Shown piece after piece: positions 53,295-64,000 of a DNA stretch of 64,000 bases. Within the stretch, counting starts at the first letter, position 1. Each line of letters opens with the position of its first letter. Source of the stretch: Sweltsa coloradensis. Taxonomy: Eukaryota > Arthropoda > Insecta > Plecoptera > Chloroperlidae. Below the pieces are notes generated by a model. That model saw only the letters and a list, made by a program, of their open reading frames with translations. It had not been told where the DNA came from and did no database searches. The position numbers and the translations under genes were made by a program. The stretch lies in the NCBI GenBank assembly GCA_024449915.1, contig JAMZAV010001050.1, positions 186,001 to 250,000 of the forward strand, given 5' to 3'.

Positions 53295-54779
53295 TTTTAT
53301 TTCTGAATTGTATTCGATTTACTATTCCACCTACAGGAGAGTACTACCCGACTAACCAAACCAATAAATACTTGTATGTACTACTAGGCTAGTCGACCGC
53401 GCACAAAAAAATACGCTTTGTATGTATGATGTTCTTTAGGATAAGCAGACCATAAGATAGGCAAGTCTTCTGCTGCACTAGAAGGAAGGAGTGATTTCCA
53501 TCCACACACATTGCAAAAGTTTTGTTTCTTGTTTACACATATTACAGGGTCAACTTTTGAAATATGATGGGAAATAACTTTAATTTGCAGTTTAATTAGT
53601 AATTAAATTTACATTTACTTATTGTGTAAGTTGTTTATAGTGTTTATTGTTATTGTTTATTGTATACAATACATAGATTTTTTAACCTTAGCACAATAAA
53701 ATAGTATTAACATAAAAAAAGTTGTGGAAAAGTGATTGAATTACATTAAACTACTTTTAAAAGGGAGGGATAATCGCGAAATTAAAACCACGCGAAATTA
53801 TATTTTTTCGTAATATCTCGAGAACGATGCAAAATATCTAAAAACTGATTGCAGACAGCTCTATGGTTTTGTTAGAACAATATAATGCGAGAAGCAATAT
53901 TCATATATTGTAATCGGTGCGGTTTGTATAAGATATGCATTTAATTAATTAAATATGTCACATAAAAAACTTAATTACCATCACATTACAATTTTTTCTC
54001 ACAAAAAAACTGTAATTTCGCGACTGTACCTCCCTCAATTTGGTCACAAAATATGTGGCTGTCAATAGCAGCCTTTCATTCCATTCCAATCAGCAATTTG
54101 AACTAGAACTAGATAAAAAGATGTTAACCTCACTCCAGACAACAGCAGTTTTCAAAACCAGGCTTGAAACTGTATTTACCTTTGCTCTTTAGTGATATTC
54201 TATAGTTATTATTTGTCCTGTCACTAGTGGGTAGGCCTCAAACCTTCTTATTGTCTCCGATATCCACGTAGCAAGATATTAGGTTTAATTTGTATATTCA
54301 ATGCATATTACAACTTTTGATTTACTATATACATTGAATGTTGGACAAGATAATAGATGAAGGTTGTAAATGTTACTAAATGAGCTAAGTGCTGGCAAAT
54401 AAATTGCATAGCCCTACGTAGTATTTATAATCTATTATATTCTAATCATTATTACATTCCAGTTAATAATTAATTTAATTGGTTAAACTGTCTGAATGAC
54501 AAGAATGTTAATGTTTACCTCGTCCATTTGTATGAAGATTTTATAAGTTTACGACCTTGAAATGTTTATACCGGTAATTAGGAAAGTGGCGGTTCCAGAA
54601 AAAATCAATGAGGGTCAGAGCAGGGCAGGGCTCGTGTAAGGTGGACACCAGACATTTAAACTTGACTGGGTGACAAATTGATAAATACAATTAATTTTGT
54701 TATTTACATTGATCATCTCTACATTGATCAAGAGCTAGCACATATGCCGGTGCCATAGCCAAGAGCTTGCAACTTGTAG

Positions 54780-55070
54780 TCTTTTCCTTTCGTTTTCTGA
54801 TCCCAGTCACAATTAGTAGGGCAGCCTCTCTCGTTGCCACGGGTCTTGGTTCAAATCCAGGGTAAGACATGGTTCTTTTGTCGCCCAAGCACCAGAGTCT
54901 AGGAGGGAAGCCCCCTCACTGGCTGTGCTGTTATGTGACTTTCCACCCTTCCTATCTCTAACCCTTTCTCTAAGTATGAATGAAGAGGCACCCTGGCCGA
55001 GCAACAACAGAAGGGGCAGCTTTTCTCTTGTTGCCAAGGGTCCTGGTTCGAATCCAGGGTGAGTCATAAA
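54780..55070 (+). mobile_element. tRNA-derived SINE family B, copies 2 and 3
   Basis: Two tandem-like copies: TCTCTCGTTGCCACGGGTCT-TGGTTCAAATCC at 54820 and TCTCTTGTTGCCAAGGGTCC-TGGTTCGAATCC at 55023. The second ends in an AATAAAAATAAAAT tail at 55068-55090. Confidence 0.65.
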
Positions 55071-56404
55071 TAAAAATAAAATAATAAAAACAACTTAAAA
55101 AACATATGCGAGTCGTGAACAGTGCAGAAACACCCACGTCTCTAATGTTATGCTCGTCTGCAGGGTCGGCTTGGACGGCTTTAAATGTAATGTCCTATAC
55201 TGAAAACAGAGGCGGATATAGGACAGAATCATGGGGGGGGGGCGATTTGCGCGTGCATGTACATCCGTGGGAAGGGGACGAAGCACGGGGGACATGAGGG
55301 ACAGAGCCCCCCATTCTTAGCGCCGCAGGCGAAAAATTCTGAAAACTGTTTTTAGTGCATTTGGTGCGTTTTAGAAAAAAGTTGTCTGAATGCAATACCG
55401 AAACAATGTAGTTTGTGTGCGTCAATTTGTTTTGTCGTCATGTCGAGCTTACTATAAACAATGCATTTAACATTAAATTGTGTATATTATAGTCCGTGAT
55501 TCTAATGAATAATGTAGATTTTTGTGAAAAAGATTAACAAGACATATTAAACGTCAACATCAAACGTCAAATTCGCACAATCACACAAAATTGGGCGCTT
55601 TCGCGCTTAAGTTCGGTAACGACTCCACTTTCAATAAAAACTATCAATAAAATAACTGAAATATCACGTCTCTTTAATGACGAATAAATAATGATTATAC
55701 AAAATTTTAATTTTTCTTTCATGGTCATGGGGTTGGGGGGGGGGGGCGGTTGCCCCTCCCGCCCTCTGACTGAAAATCAGTTCTGTGGGGTGTGGGTAGA
55801 CTCTAAACACGAATTTATTTTATTTACATATTGCTGCATGTTTAGTGGGGAAGGGATAAGCTCAAATGTTCATTCTCCCAACTTTTGATAGAAATGTAGC
55901 CCTATCGTGTAAGTTCCCCTAGAGCGAGGCGATTCTTTTGTTTTTTGTAACGTATGATGTAGTTAGTAGTTGTAGTAGTTTTAGGTTGTTTATAGTACTG
56001 GGATAGATAATACAGCTCCGTATAGGTTCTCCATGCAGTGGTGCGGGCGTATGGGAGGAACCAGTCATTCATCTCACGACAACGAGTTACGTAACAATGC
56101 AATCCCAAGGCCGATCTACTTAAATACACTCGAGCACTGTCAAAATATTACGCAGGCTCGGTGAAACGTGTGCATGTAGACACCCATGTGGTATAACTAA
56201 TAATCCCCCCCCCCCCCCCCCCCCCAGTATAAGAACTCTGTATTAAACTACGTTCTCCGGAGATTTTAAGAAAAACTTACACCTTACGACTTGGGACGAG
56301 TTGAGCGCGTACTGGTTACTATTGAAATACATAATCGGCAACACAAACAACAACAAAACTCATTACGATCAACTGTATCACATGATAGACAATAAGGAAA
56401 CAAC

Positions 56405-56540
56405 ATGATGATGATTTATGTTGTTTAACGTCTCTATTAATGCACTAAGGCTATTCGAGACGTTGATGGGCGGTTACAAGCACCCATGCCTTATGCGTGA
56501 TTCGAGTTAGAGCCATACGCTCCAGGCCGTAGTTATTTAT
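56405..56540. repeat. SINE family C, degenerate copy
   Basis: TTTAACGTCTCTATTAATGC and ACTAAGGCTATTCGAGACG match 58585-58625. The tRNA-like head (CGTGATTCGAGTTAGAGC) is badly decayed. Confidence 0.55.
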
Positions 56541-58270
56541 AATAGGATCTTTGCAGACAAGGTCTCATAATAATTTCACCTGTTGTATCGTTGAGATGCG
56601 CTCGAATTAAAACAGCCCGCGCAATCTTGCTAAGTGCACGCGTGAAGTAGGCCTATTAGTTCTGGAATGTATGATGCATGCACTGACTGGTTACGGTCTT
56701 CATAGTCACGTTCTATGATTGAATACTAGCATCGCATGTAAACAATACATGTACCCGATGGGTATGAAATGCATGGCAATATCCCCGCTTTTAATTTTTA
56801 ATTTTGAAATTCTAAATATTGTGGGCCTGCTTGAAATTTAACATTCTAGTACTGAGACGATTAGATGAGCTCAAGCCAACTTTTTTATTATGTTTTTTTC
56901 TTCAATAAAAATTATTTGATCGACAAATCTATAACAGTGAACTTCACATACATTCTGATTCTGGACCAATTTTGTACCTCTAGTTTTCTTCCAAATTGTT
57001 TTGCAACTTTAGTATATTGATTAGGAAGACATGCGCATGATTTTTAGCAGACAATACAATTTATGTATCTTATAGCTACATAAGCGTAGCAAAGTAACAA
57101 CAATCTCAAATTTCAAGTCATTAGGCCCTAGGGTGAAAGATTACTGATTAGTGGTCCAAATTGAAATGTAAACAAAGATTCTAAATAAAAACATTGCAAT
57201 AATTAACTACAAAATATTGTTCAAAGAGAAGTCAATAGAGAGAAACACATCAATAACATTTGTCAATAAGTGGTCGAGGTGAAGGTGACAACGCGCACAA
57301 GTTCGGCACACGTGGAAAATCTTTCTGTGTTTTGACATAATATGCGGCCGGTTGATGTGTTAACATTTTGGATGTTTCCCGGAAATGTGATCATATTCGG
57401 AGTAATCCAGAATACGAGGGGTACGGGGCGAAAAAAAGCACAGAGACATGCAAAGTTTTATATTTGTTTTCAGTTGACAGAATTTCTGTCCTTACAATTT
57501 ATTTAGGGTGTTTTTCAAGCATATCACAACATGGATTTGCTAAAATATTATACCCCCCAACGTCTGCTTTTATCGATTCGAATAAGGTAAAATGGAATAG
57601 TATAATCATTGAATATGTTCCATACTCAGTGGTATAATATTCCAATGCCCGAGCTCAACTTTTCTCCACGAATTAGCTACATGAGAACATCGTGAGAAGA
57701 ACATGAGAACTACATGAGAACATGCAGTAGTTAATTTCAGGGCGGACTCGTCCGCCCACTCTTTTTGTGTAAAAAGGTTTTCTGATTTTTGCAATACACA
57801 ACGATAGTATTTCGGTATTGCATTTAGTCCCGTATTTTTTGAAAAGCTCAAAAATCACTCTAAAAATCCTCATTTAAAAATTTTCGCCGGCGGCGCAGTG
57901 GTTGAGGGGCTCGCCCCCCAAACCCCCTGCTGTTTTTGCCTGAAATCGCTTGTCCAGCAAACTTCACTTGGAAATATGGTACCCTATCCACGACCTCGCC
58001 CTCCCCCCTCCCCGAGGAAGAAGATCGTCAAGCGTCCACCCACTTATTATTTTAGAAATTAACCACTGAGAACATGGAGTGTCAGTTAACACTGTTGTTG
58101 ATACAACTATCCCACAGGGGGGGGGGGGGGCAACCCAGTAACACTCCCTCTAGTCCATACTCCCACTGGACTTCCTCCTAGGCCCTAGGGTTAGTTAATA
58201 ACGGTCCGGGTTGCCCACAACCACCCCCAACCTGTGGTCTACAAGGTAATATAATAATGTTGTCCCTTAC

Positions 58271-58330
58271 CTCTGGTAATGCTCGCCGAGTATATCCACA
58301 CGGCACTGTCTATGTGTGTACACTGACTGA
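58271..58330 (-). other. Possible 5'UTR exon of acyl-CoA synthetase 1
   Basis: On the minus strand a short GC-richer stretch without ATG ends in a strong donor, CCAGAG|GTAAGG, at 58271. Its frame would leave phase 1, compatible with the first coding exon. It lies 5.3 kb upstream of that exon next to a (CAGT)n run. The upstream boundary is arbitrary. Confidence 0.35.
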
Positions 58331-58557
58331 CTGACTGACTGACTGACTCAACGCTGGCTGGCCTGGCTGCAGGGTCCGACCTGGCTACGATACCACCTCA
58401 CCCCTCGCACTCTTATCGCCTAGAGACTAGAGATGCACACGGGTCATCGACTAAAACAGGGGACAGGAAACAAAGCTAGCTGGCAGTAACATTTTTAAAA
58501 TGTTGAGATGCTTTAGTTTAATCAATTAGTTTACAAAACAGGATACCACATAGTTTC

Positions 58558-58757
58558 ATGACGACGACGATGGTGATTTTTATTGATTAACGTCTCATAG
58601 TAATGCACTAAGGCTATTCGAGTCGGTGAGTGGTGATATGACGATAAAGGACGATTACAAAAAAACATGCCCTAAGTGGGATTCGAACCCACGTCCTCGT
58701 AGGGCCTTACCCTTCCTTCGGACCTGCACCCTAATCGTATGAGCCACCACGGACAAA
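58558..58757 (-). mobile_element. tRNA-derived SINE family C
   Basis: On minus: CCGTGGTGGCTCATACGATT, box B GTGGGTTCGAATCCCAC, then a body ending AGTGCATTACTATGAGACGT and an ATCGTCGTCGTCAT tail. It resembles a tRNA head fused to a short unrelated body. Confidence 0.7.
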
Positions 58758-58844
58758 ATATACGTTCATGTAACTTATTTGTATTTGTTTTTATTCACAG
58801 ATGTTTGTTTACAAATTGTACCTTCGAATAACTAATGCATTCCA

Positions 58845-59015
58845 GTGTTGGCTCGAGCGTTGAGCGCGAGATTATGATTCGGGAGGTCCCGGGTTCGAAT
58901 CCCCCCGAGACCGGCAATCCTGACTCAGTGTTTTCCTCAGTCGTTGTGCGAATGCAAGGGATTGAGTCCTAGGACATAGGGGCATGCATTGCACCCTGGG
59001 CAAGTTAAACAAGAC
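58845..59015 (+). mobile_element. tRNA-derived SINE family D
   Basis: TTGGCTCGAGCGTTGAGCGC (box A region), GTCCCGGGTTCGAATCCC (box B), then a body with TTTTCCTCAGTCGTTGTGCG and CATTGCACCCTGGGCAAGTT. A single copy in this window. Confidence 0.65.
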
Positions 59016-59019
59016 AAGA

Positions 59020-62000
59020 GTATCGGAGCTATCTATAGACATAATCTCTGTTTGACGTGTGACGCGTACAGAGGCCGTGCGCAGTGGCGCGTGCCTTGTG
59101 TTTGATACCAGTGCTGAAGAAGTGAGCGACGAATCTTCTAGTTAGGAAAGGTACACATTTATATTTCTTTCTTTCTTACCGATCATTGTAAGAAACTAGT
59201 TGTGTCTGTCGGTTTCTCGTGGCACGTAGCGATACGTGTACACTTACTAATGAATGTCCCCACCGAATAGCAGGTCCGTTTATATCTGAGTGGTGGGTAG
59301 ACTCTAAATACGAATACTATAGATTTATTTGCGTAATGTATACTCTTCCCATGTAGCATTCCCATTTAACAATGATCATAACATCAATATAATATAATAT
59401 CATCACGTTCATTGCTGACAAATGTTGCATTAATCGTACTTTTGATTAGTTTGTGTTCACAAGTAGGTCACTTGCCACGACGGAAAGGAGGCATCGTCCA
59501 TTGACAGGTTAACAGGATACATTTTTATAATTATATTGGGAATGTATGTGATAAATGATGAATGGTGGTTGTTTGGATTAATATCATAGATTGATTGACT
59601 ACAACGAATTAGTTAAATGAGCCCTAATATCATTGAGTACAGACAGAACATGCAGATGCTAATATGTTGCTGGTAACAAAGGTGCATTCGTCATCGTAAT
59701 AGGAAGTTACTTATTAATAGCCACTTTAAACCGGGCCTAAACGCCTCATCAGATAATCTTTTTGAAGTAATTAATCCACGAAACAATTTTAATAAATAAA
59801 TTACCGACCTCCCGAATCAGAGTCGTGTGCGTTATGCTTGAGCTACATATCTTTACGTCTTTAAAGAAAATAATAATGTGTAAATGTTGAGCTAAAACAC
59901 ATACAATCATGATAACGAAAATAATTTGCAGGCCTTGTAAGGAAGACATGAGAAAAGTAGGTTGAAAATTGCCGCCGAATAAATTGTTTCCCAACTTTTG
60001 TTGGAACTGCGTATGTATTTCGCGGTCTTCTCGCCCACGCCACGCCCCAATCAGCTGTTGGCCTGTTGCTGTCTTCAGGCAAGGCGGTTGTTTACTTTCG
60101 TAATCTGTGTTGTGTTTTACAATAACAATAATTTCTTACGTATTATTTGCATAACGTCGGGTAACGTATTTATCGGTAAGATTATCCAAGCACGTTTGTC
60201 TTTTGCAAAACGAAAAGAAGGCGAAGGCCTGGCCCAAAACCAGTTCCTAATAGCCTAGGGCCTAGGGAACCTCATAACCTCATCTTTGATGTCCAAAATT
60301 TGAGCGTGGTTGGCGGAACTTCTTCTGTAGCTGTTGCTGTCGTCTTCTGTAATCTATCTTTGCAGGTTTTGGCAGGTTTTTCTTTATTACTTTTTCCTTT
60401 CCTCCGCCTAAGCATTAGTTCGGCTGCGTGGGACGGGGGTTGGGGGGGGGGGGCACTGCATGGTGGTCACAGTCCGTCACACTAAAAGCCAAGGCTAACT
60501 TGTTCAAGTTTTAGTCAACAACAAAAGTGGATTGAGGTAGGTAGGAATAGGATGTTCAAACACCTTGTTAAAGCGGGGGCCAAACAATCAATAGGCCTAT
60601 AGTTACCCAACTTTGTTGTCAAACGATGTTGCTTGGAGTTGGTGTGCATTTATTCTTTAGCCTTTATTCACCTTTTCACCTTTTTTTTCGCCTTTTTTCA
60701 CCAGTGCAAATATAATCCTAGGCCTAGGCCTAGTACAAAGATAAACACAAAAATACATTACAGATAACATGATGCATATTGCTGGCTGCCCGTCAGATGG
60801 ATTACGTAAGGCCTACATATCACACGGTGGTGGTACAGGATTCACGCCATCCATTTAGCGCCTTGGTTGAAAACCCCTTCAACGATATCGATTTGGGATC
60901 TGCCCATAGGCCTATAACGTCACGATGAAGCGCGTTCTTCCAAGCCGGTTGCTAAGTGCAGAGTTTAGACGGCAGTGACTTTCCTCTGCCACTAATGTAA
61001 TGATGCATATGCATATGCATACCGGTAGGCCTACATATTTATTGGATAGCTATGATTGAAGAATCAAGCTTTCGGCATAGGAAAAAAAAATACCAAAAAA
61101 TGATGCAAATTAGGCTAGGCCTAAGTAGCCTAAAATATTTGGTTTTTACATGCTTTCAAAATTGATTTTCCTTATTTATTTTTTTAATTTTTTAAGATAG
61201 CAAATCGATGTTGTATCGAAAGTCAATTTTGCTTGGACATCGATGTTGAATTGAATAATCGATGTCAAGTCCCAACCCTACCTAACCTAAGTCACATTAT
61301 TATTAAACATAGTTAACCCGGTAGTAGTCGCACGTGGTCATTTAGCCCGGCTTTTTTTTCCAACAGTTGGCATCTGTAGGCCTACTCCATCTAGCCTACA
61401 TTTCTAACAAACCTATCACCAGTGACTGACAGTAAAACGAGTCAGTGTCCGTGTTCAGAAGAACTTCAGCAAGAATAATAATCCCTGTGTTCAGACGCCC
61501 GGTCAATTCGACTGCTGCACGACTACTAAGGTTAGGTAGCAAAAATATGAGTGTGCTCCACCATTATCCTCAATGGTGTGATTAAAATGATGCGGCTTAT
61601 AAATCAGAGTACATATGTCCGAAAATAAATATGTTTGATGTTAATAAACCACCAGGACTTGTTAACCGGAGAATGATAATAAAACTGATAAACTGAACAA
61701 AACACGGTTAAAAATTAATGCACAGCACTCACCCGCTGCGTAATATTTCGGTGACATCCATCACCTTCCTCGGACGCGAGGGTTTTATTATGTTTGATGT
61801 TACTATAACAAGCTAAAACAAAATTTTGCCTGTCTCAACATTAATATCATCAATGAACTGTGGTACATAGGCCTACCCTATTTAGTAAATCAATAATCAC
61901 TTAAGTGTTTCAATGATCTCTTTTAGCCTATGTAGGTAATATGCATTTATATCAACCAATAAACATGATCATACTTATGCCTGATTCATTATTAATCTAA

Positions 62001-62275
62001 GGATAGCATTGATAAATAAAACATCAATGTCAACATATTTGACAATAATAGGCCTACATACGTCAGTCTAAATGACCGCGCGCGACTACTAACGTAACAA
62101 ACAGGGGCGCGACTACTCTGGGGTTAATGGGCCATACGGTAGGCCACATGCTACTTGCATGTTGCTGCTATTGCATGTCTTTTCTGCTCCATATTGTTTA
62201 GTATTAATGTAGGCTATATAGGCCAAGGCGTACAAGGATGCTGCTGACCTGTTTGTGTTGTGAACTAAAACTAAA
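59020..62275. other. Intergenic region between the two acyl-CoA synthetases
   Basis: No gene recognised. It contains short ORFs without recognisable content, several AGGCCTAGGCCTA tracts (60717, 61030), a G-run at 60439, and an ATCGATGT-rich stretch at 61200-61265 resembling hAT MITE interiors. Confidence 0.5.
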
Positions 62276-62285
62276 ACTCTAATGT

Positions 62286-62514
62286 TGAACTGTGTTCTCT
62301 ATCACAGTTCACCTTAATGTTGAACTGTGTTCTCTATCACAGTTCACCTACTTGTAATGTTGAACTGTGTTCTCTATCACAGTTCACCTACTTGTAATGT
62401 TGAACTGTGTTCTCTATCACAGTTCACTAATGTTGAACTGTGTTCTCTATCACAGTTCACCTACTTGGCACCCACAACATGCTAATGTTGAACTGTGTTC
62501 TCTATCACAGTTCA
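62286..62514. repeat. Array of six identical 26-bp hairpins
   Basis: TGAACTGTG-TTCTCTAT-CACAGTTCA occurs without change at 62286, 62321, 62361, 62401, 62434 and 62489. Each has a 9-bp perfect stem and an 8-nt loop. Spacers vary: CCTTAATGT, CCTACTTGTAATGT, CTAATGT, CCTACTTGGCACCCACAACA. It lies just upstream of the second synthetase. Confidence 0.92.
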
Positions 62515-62628
62515 CCTACTTGGCACCCACAACATAATTCCTAATTCAACTGAATAATGTTTCTGATATATTTTATGTTAATGTTCAATCAACTTGTTTT
62601 AGATAACGGTGGTGACTTTGTTTGAGTC

Positions 62629-62745
62629 ATGAGCTTGAGCAGGAACGTACTGAGTGGGCCGGCGGAGCGGCAACCGGCACCTAACATTTCCCTTGGAACG
62701 TACATGCTGAGAAACATGAGCAGTCACGGCAATAAATTAGCCCAG
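62629..62745 (+). CDS. Acyl-CoA synthetase 2, coding exon 1
   Basis: 39 codons from ATG 62629 to CAG 62745, phase 0 donor CAG|GTAATT. It lies 115 bp after an array of six identical hairpins. Confidence 0.85.
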
Positions 62746-64000
62746 GTAATTAGGCTAAAGGCCCAATGATGATGTCTTGTTTAAAGGGGCTATTAGCCCC
62801 AATTATTTTTACCCACATAATCTATAGGCCTAGCATAATTCTACACTAAAATGACTGTTTAAAAAATTGTATCATGTAGGGCCTAGAACTGTTATTTTAC
62901 ACAAAGTTTTTTGATCCTGAAATTTGCACAAATGGTCCTTTTGGGAAATTTCTCGGCTTTAACCTGCAAATTTTTTGTTCCACTTAGATAAGTCTGGCTA
63001 GAGCAAATTTACCAATCTAAAACGGCCCTTTACAACATCGTGTCTTGAAACTGGGAATAATTATGCACTCAAACACACATAAATATGCATTCCAAAATCA
63101 CAACCTTGGTAATCAGCATATTTGACCAAACCATTCGTCCAAATTACAAAATAAAATACATCAGTTTTACAGAAAAGGCTATCGAGTGCATCAATATTGG
63201 CCCAATATTATTTTGGATCAAAATCCTCAATGGTCACGGGGCATCAAGATCGTCCCCATGTTGTTTCTTATTGGAGATTTTTGCCGATGGAACCCAGCAA
63301 AATTTACCAAGTTTGGCAAAAAAATTAAGGACATTGTGGGCACAATAATTTTTTATTGCTTTCTAAATTCATAACGAGTTACCCTTCAGTTCAGAATGAA
63401 ATATATTTTTTCAGTTTATCGGGTGAATAGGCCTAGGCCTACCCCTTTATTAACCACTAGGTCCTATTTTTGTTGGGGGAGTTGAAGGTGATCAAGTCAT
63501 GGTACGAGATAAGGGATGCGGCATGCCCTGGCTAATATGTGTGACGTATGAGTACTAAATGTGTCTTTAGACTCAAGTTCCCACAGGATGTAAATACCCC
63601 TTGTTCCCAAATTCCTCTGATTTGTTTTGCCCATTTAAAGATGTATTCACTATTCTTTACTTTAAAGCAAGATAATGCCATAAATGTATTGTAACCATGG
63701 ACCATGTGACCAATCAGCATGGTAAATCAGTGTAGGGCCTAACTCAACATGAAACTCGGTAGGGCCCAGTCAACACCGACAGCTAGGCCTATTAAATGTT
63801 ACCTTGCCCGGTGCCCGCTATTGGACGTTGACGCTTAGCGGGTATCAAGTGTTAAATTTTTGTACTACATATTTAATGTCTCAAAGCTGTAGCCTACATG
63901 TTGAGCCCCTTGTTCGCAGGTTCACAGCGTGACTGGCGAGACGGCCACTTACGAGGAGATACTGGTAAAGAGCCTGAGCACGGCAGAGTGGCTTAGAGCG
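62629..64000 (+). CDS. Second acyl-CoA synthetase, 5' end (two coding exons, cut by window end)
   Basis: Exon 1 at 62629-62745 reads MSLSRNVLSGPAERQPAP then NISLGTYMLRNMSSHGNKLA-Q, with donor GCCCAG|GTAATT. Exon 2 starts at 63920 behind TTCGCAG|GTT and reads VHSVTGETATYEEILVKS then LSTAEWLRA, open to the last base. This is the N-terminal start of an ANL-superfamily acyl-CoA synthetase (ISLG...GDKVAQV-TGE-TY pattern). The intron sits at the same site and phase as in the neighbouring minus-strand synthetase (VAQ|I), so the two are probably a divergently oriented duplicate pair. The catalytic motifs lie beyond the window. An acceptor-like TTTTAG at 62596-62601 suggests an upstream noncoding exon. 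Confidence 0.85.
62781..63453. mobile_element. TTAA-flanked MITE, copy 2
   Basis: Same family and orientation as 29653-30317, with TTAA at both ends and AAAGGGGCTATTAGCC / CCTACCCCTTTA termini. It fills over half of intron 1 of acyl-CoA synthetase 2. Confidence 0.75.
63920..64000 (+). CDS. Acyl-CoA synthetase 2, coding exon 2 (partial)
   Basis: 27 codons without stop to the window edge, beginning VHSVTGETATYEEIL. The intron before it is 1174 bp and is largely a TTAA-flanked MITE. Confidence 0.85.

Noticed and set aside
59998..60258. 86-codon ORF between the synthetases as a gene
   Set aside because: No recognised motif, low-complexity asparagine run, and no splice signals that join it to the flanking genes.
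62286..62514. Palindromic repeats resembling a CRISPR array
   Set aside because: Spacers are very short and repeat each other, and there are no cas genes.

Overview
The window is animal nuclear DNA: spliced genes with GT-AG introns of 0.5 to about 10 kb, embedded in dense transposable-element debris. The WDR20 wording (for example FHYDTMEL) looks arthropod-like to me, and two luciferase/4CL-type acyl-CoA synthetase paralogues side by side fit an arthropod (crustacean or insect). I cannot place it more finely. TAGGCCTA-type motifs are strikingly frequent throughout.

Layout. (1) 3063-18124, minus: complete WDR20, five coding exons (585 codons), with a one-base frame break in exon 3. (2) 18125-18277: a 153-bp divergent promoter. 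(3) 18278-38422, plus: complete UTP25, seven coding exons (808 codons), with a one-base frame break in exon 1. (4) 38423-43885: no gene; hAT-type MITE, a TIR transposon with a broken ORF, LINE fragments and a 311-bp tandem repeat. (5) 43886-52898, minus: acyl-CoA synthetase 1, eight coding exons (552 codons), plus a possible 5'UTR exon near 58.3 kb. (6) 53.3-62.3 kb: no gene recognised; SINEs and simple repeats. (7) 62629 to the window end, plus: first two coding exons of a second acyl-CoA synthetase, facing away from the first. All exon phases were checked by hand and fit together.

Repeats include a decayed 6-kb LINE inside UTP25 intron 1 (minus, about 19.6-25.7 kb), with an APE endonuclease, a 544-codon reverse transcriptase ORF, and an ORF1 region holding SGNH-hydrolase-like modules and a TARG1/OARD1-type macrodomain. 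That macrodomain is the most unusual thing here. Second is a 45-bp minisatellite in acyl-CoA synthetase 1, whose every unit copies the 3' end of an exon together with its splice donor.

WDR20 (USP12/USP46 deubiquitinase cofactor) and UTP25 (small-subunit processome factor) are unrelated housekeeping genes that share a promoter. The two synthetases look like a local duplication. I see no operon-like system.
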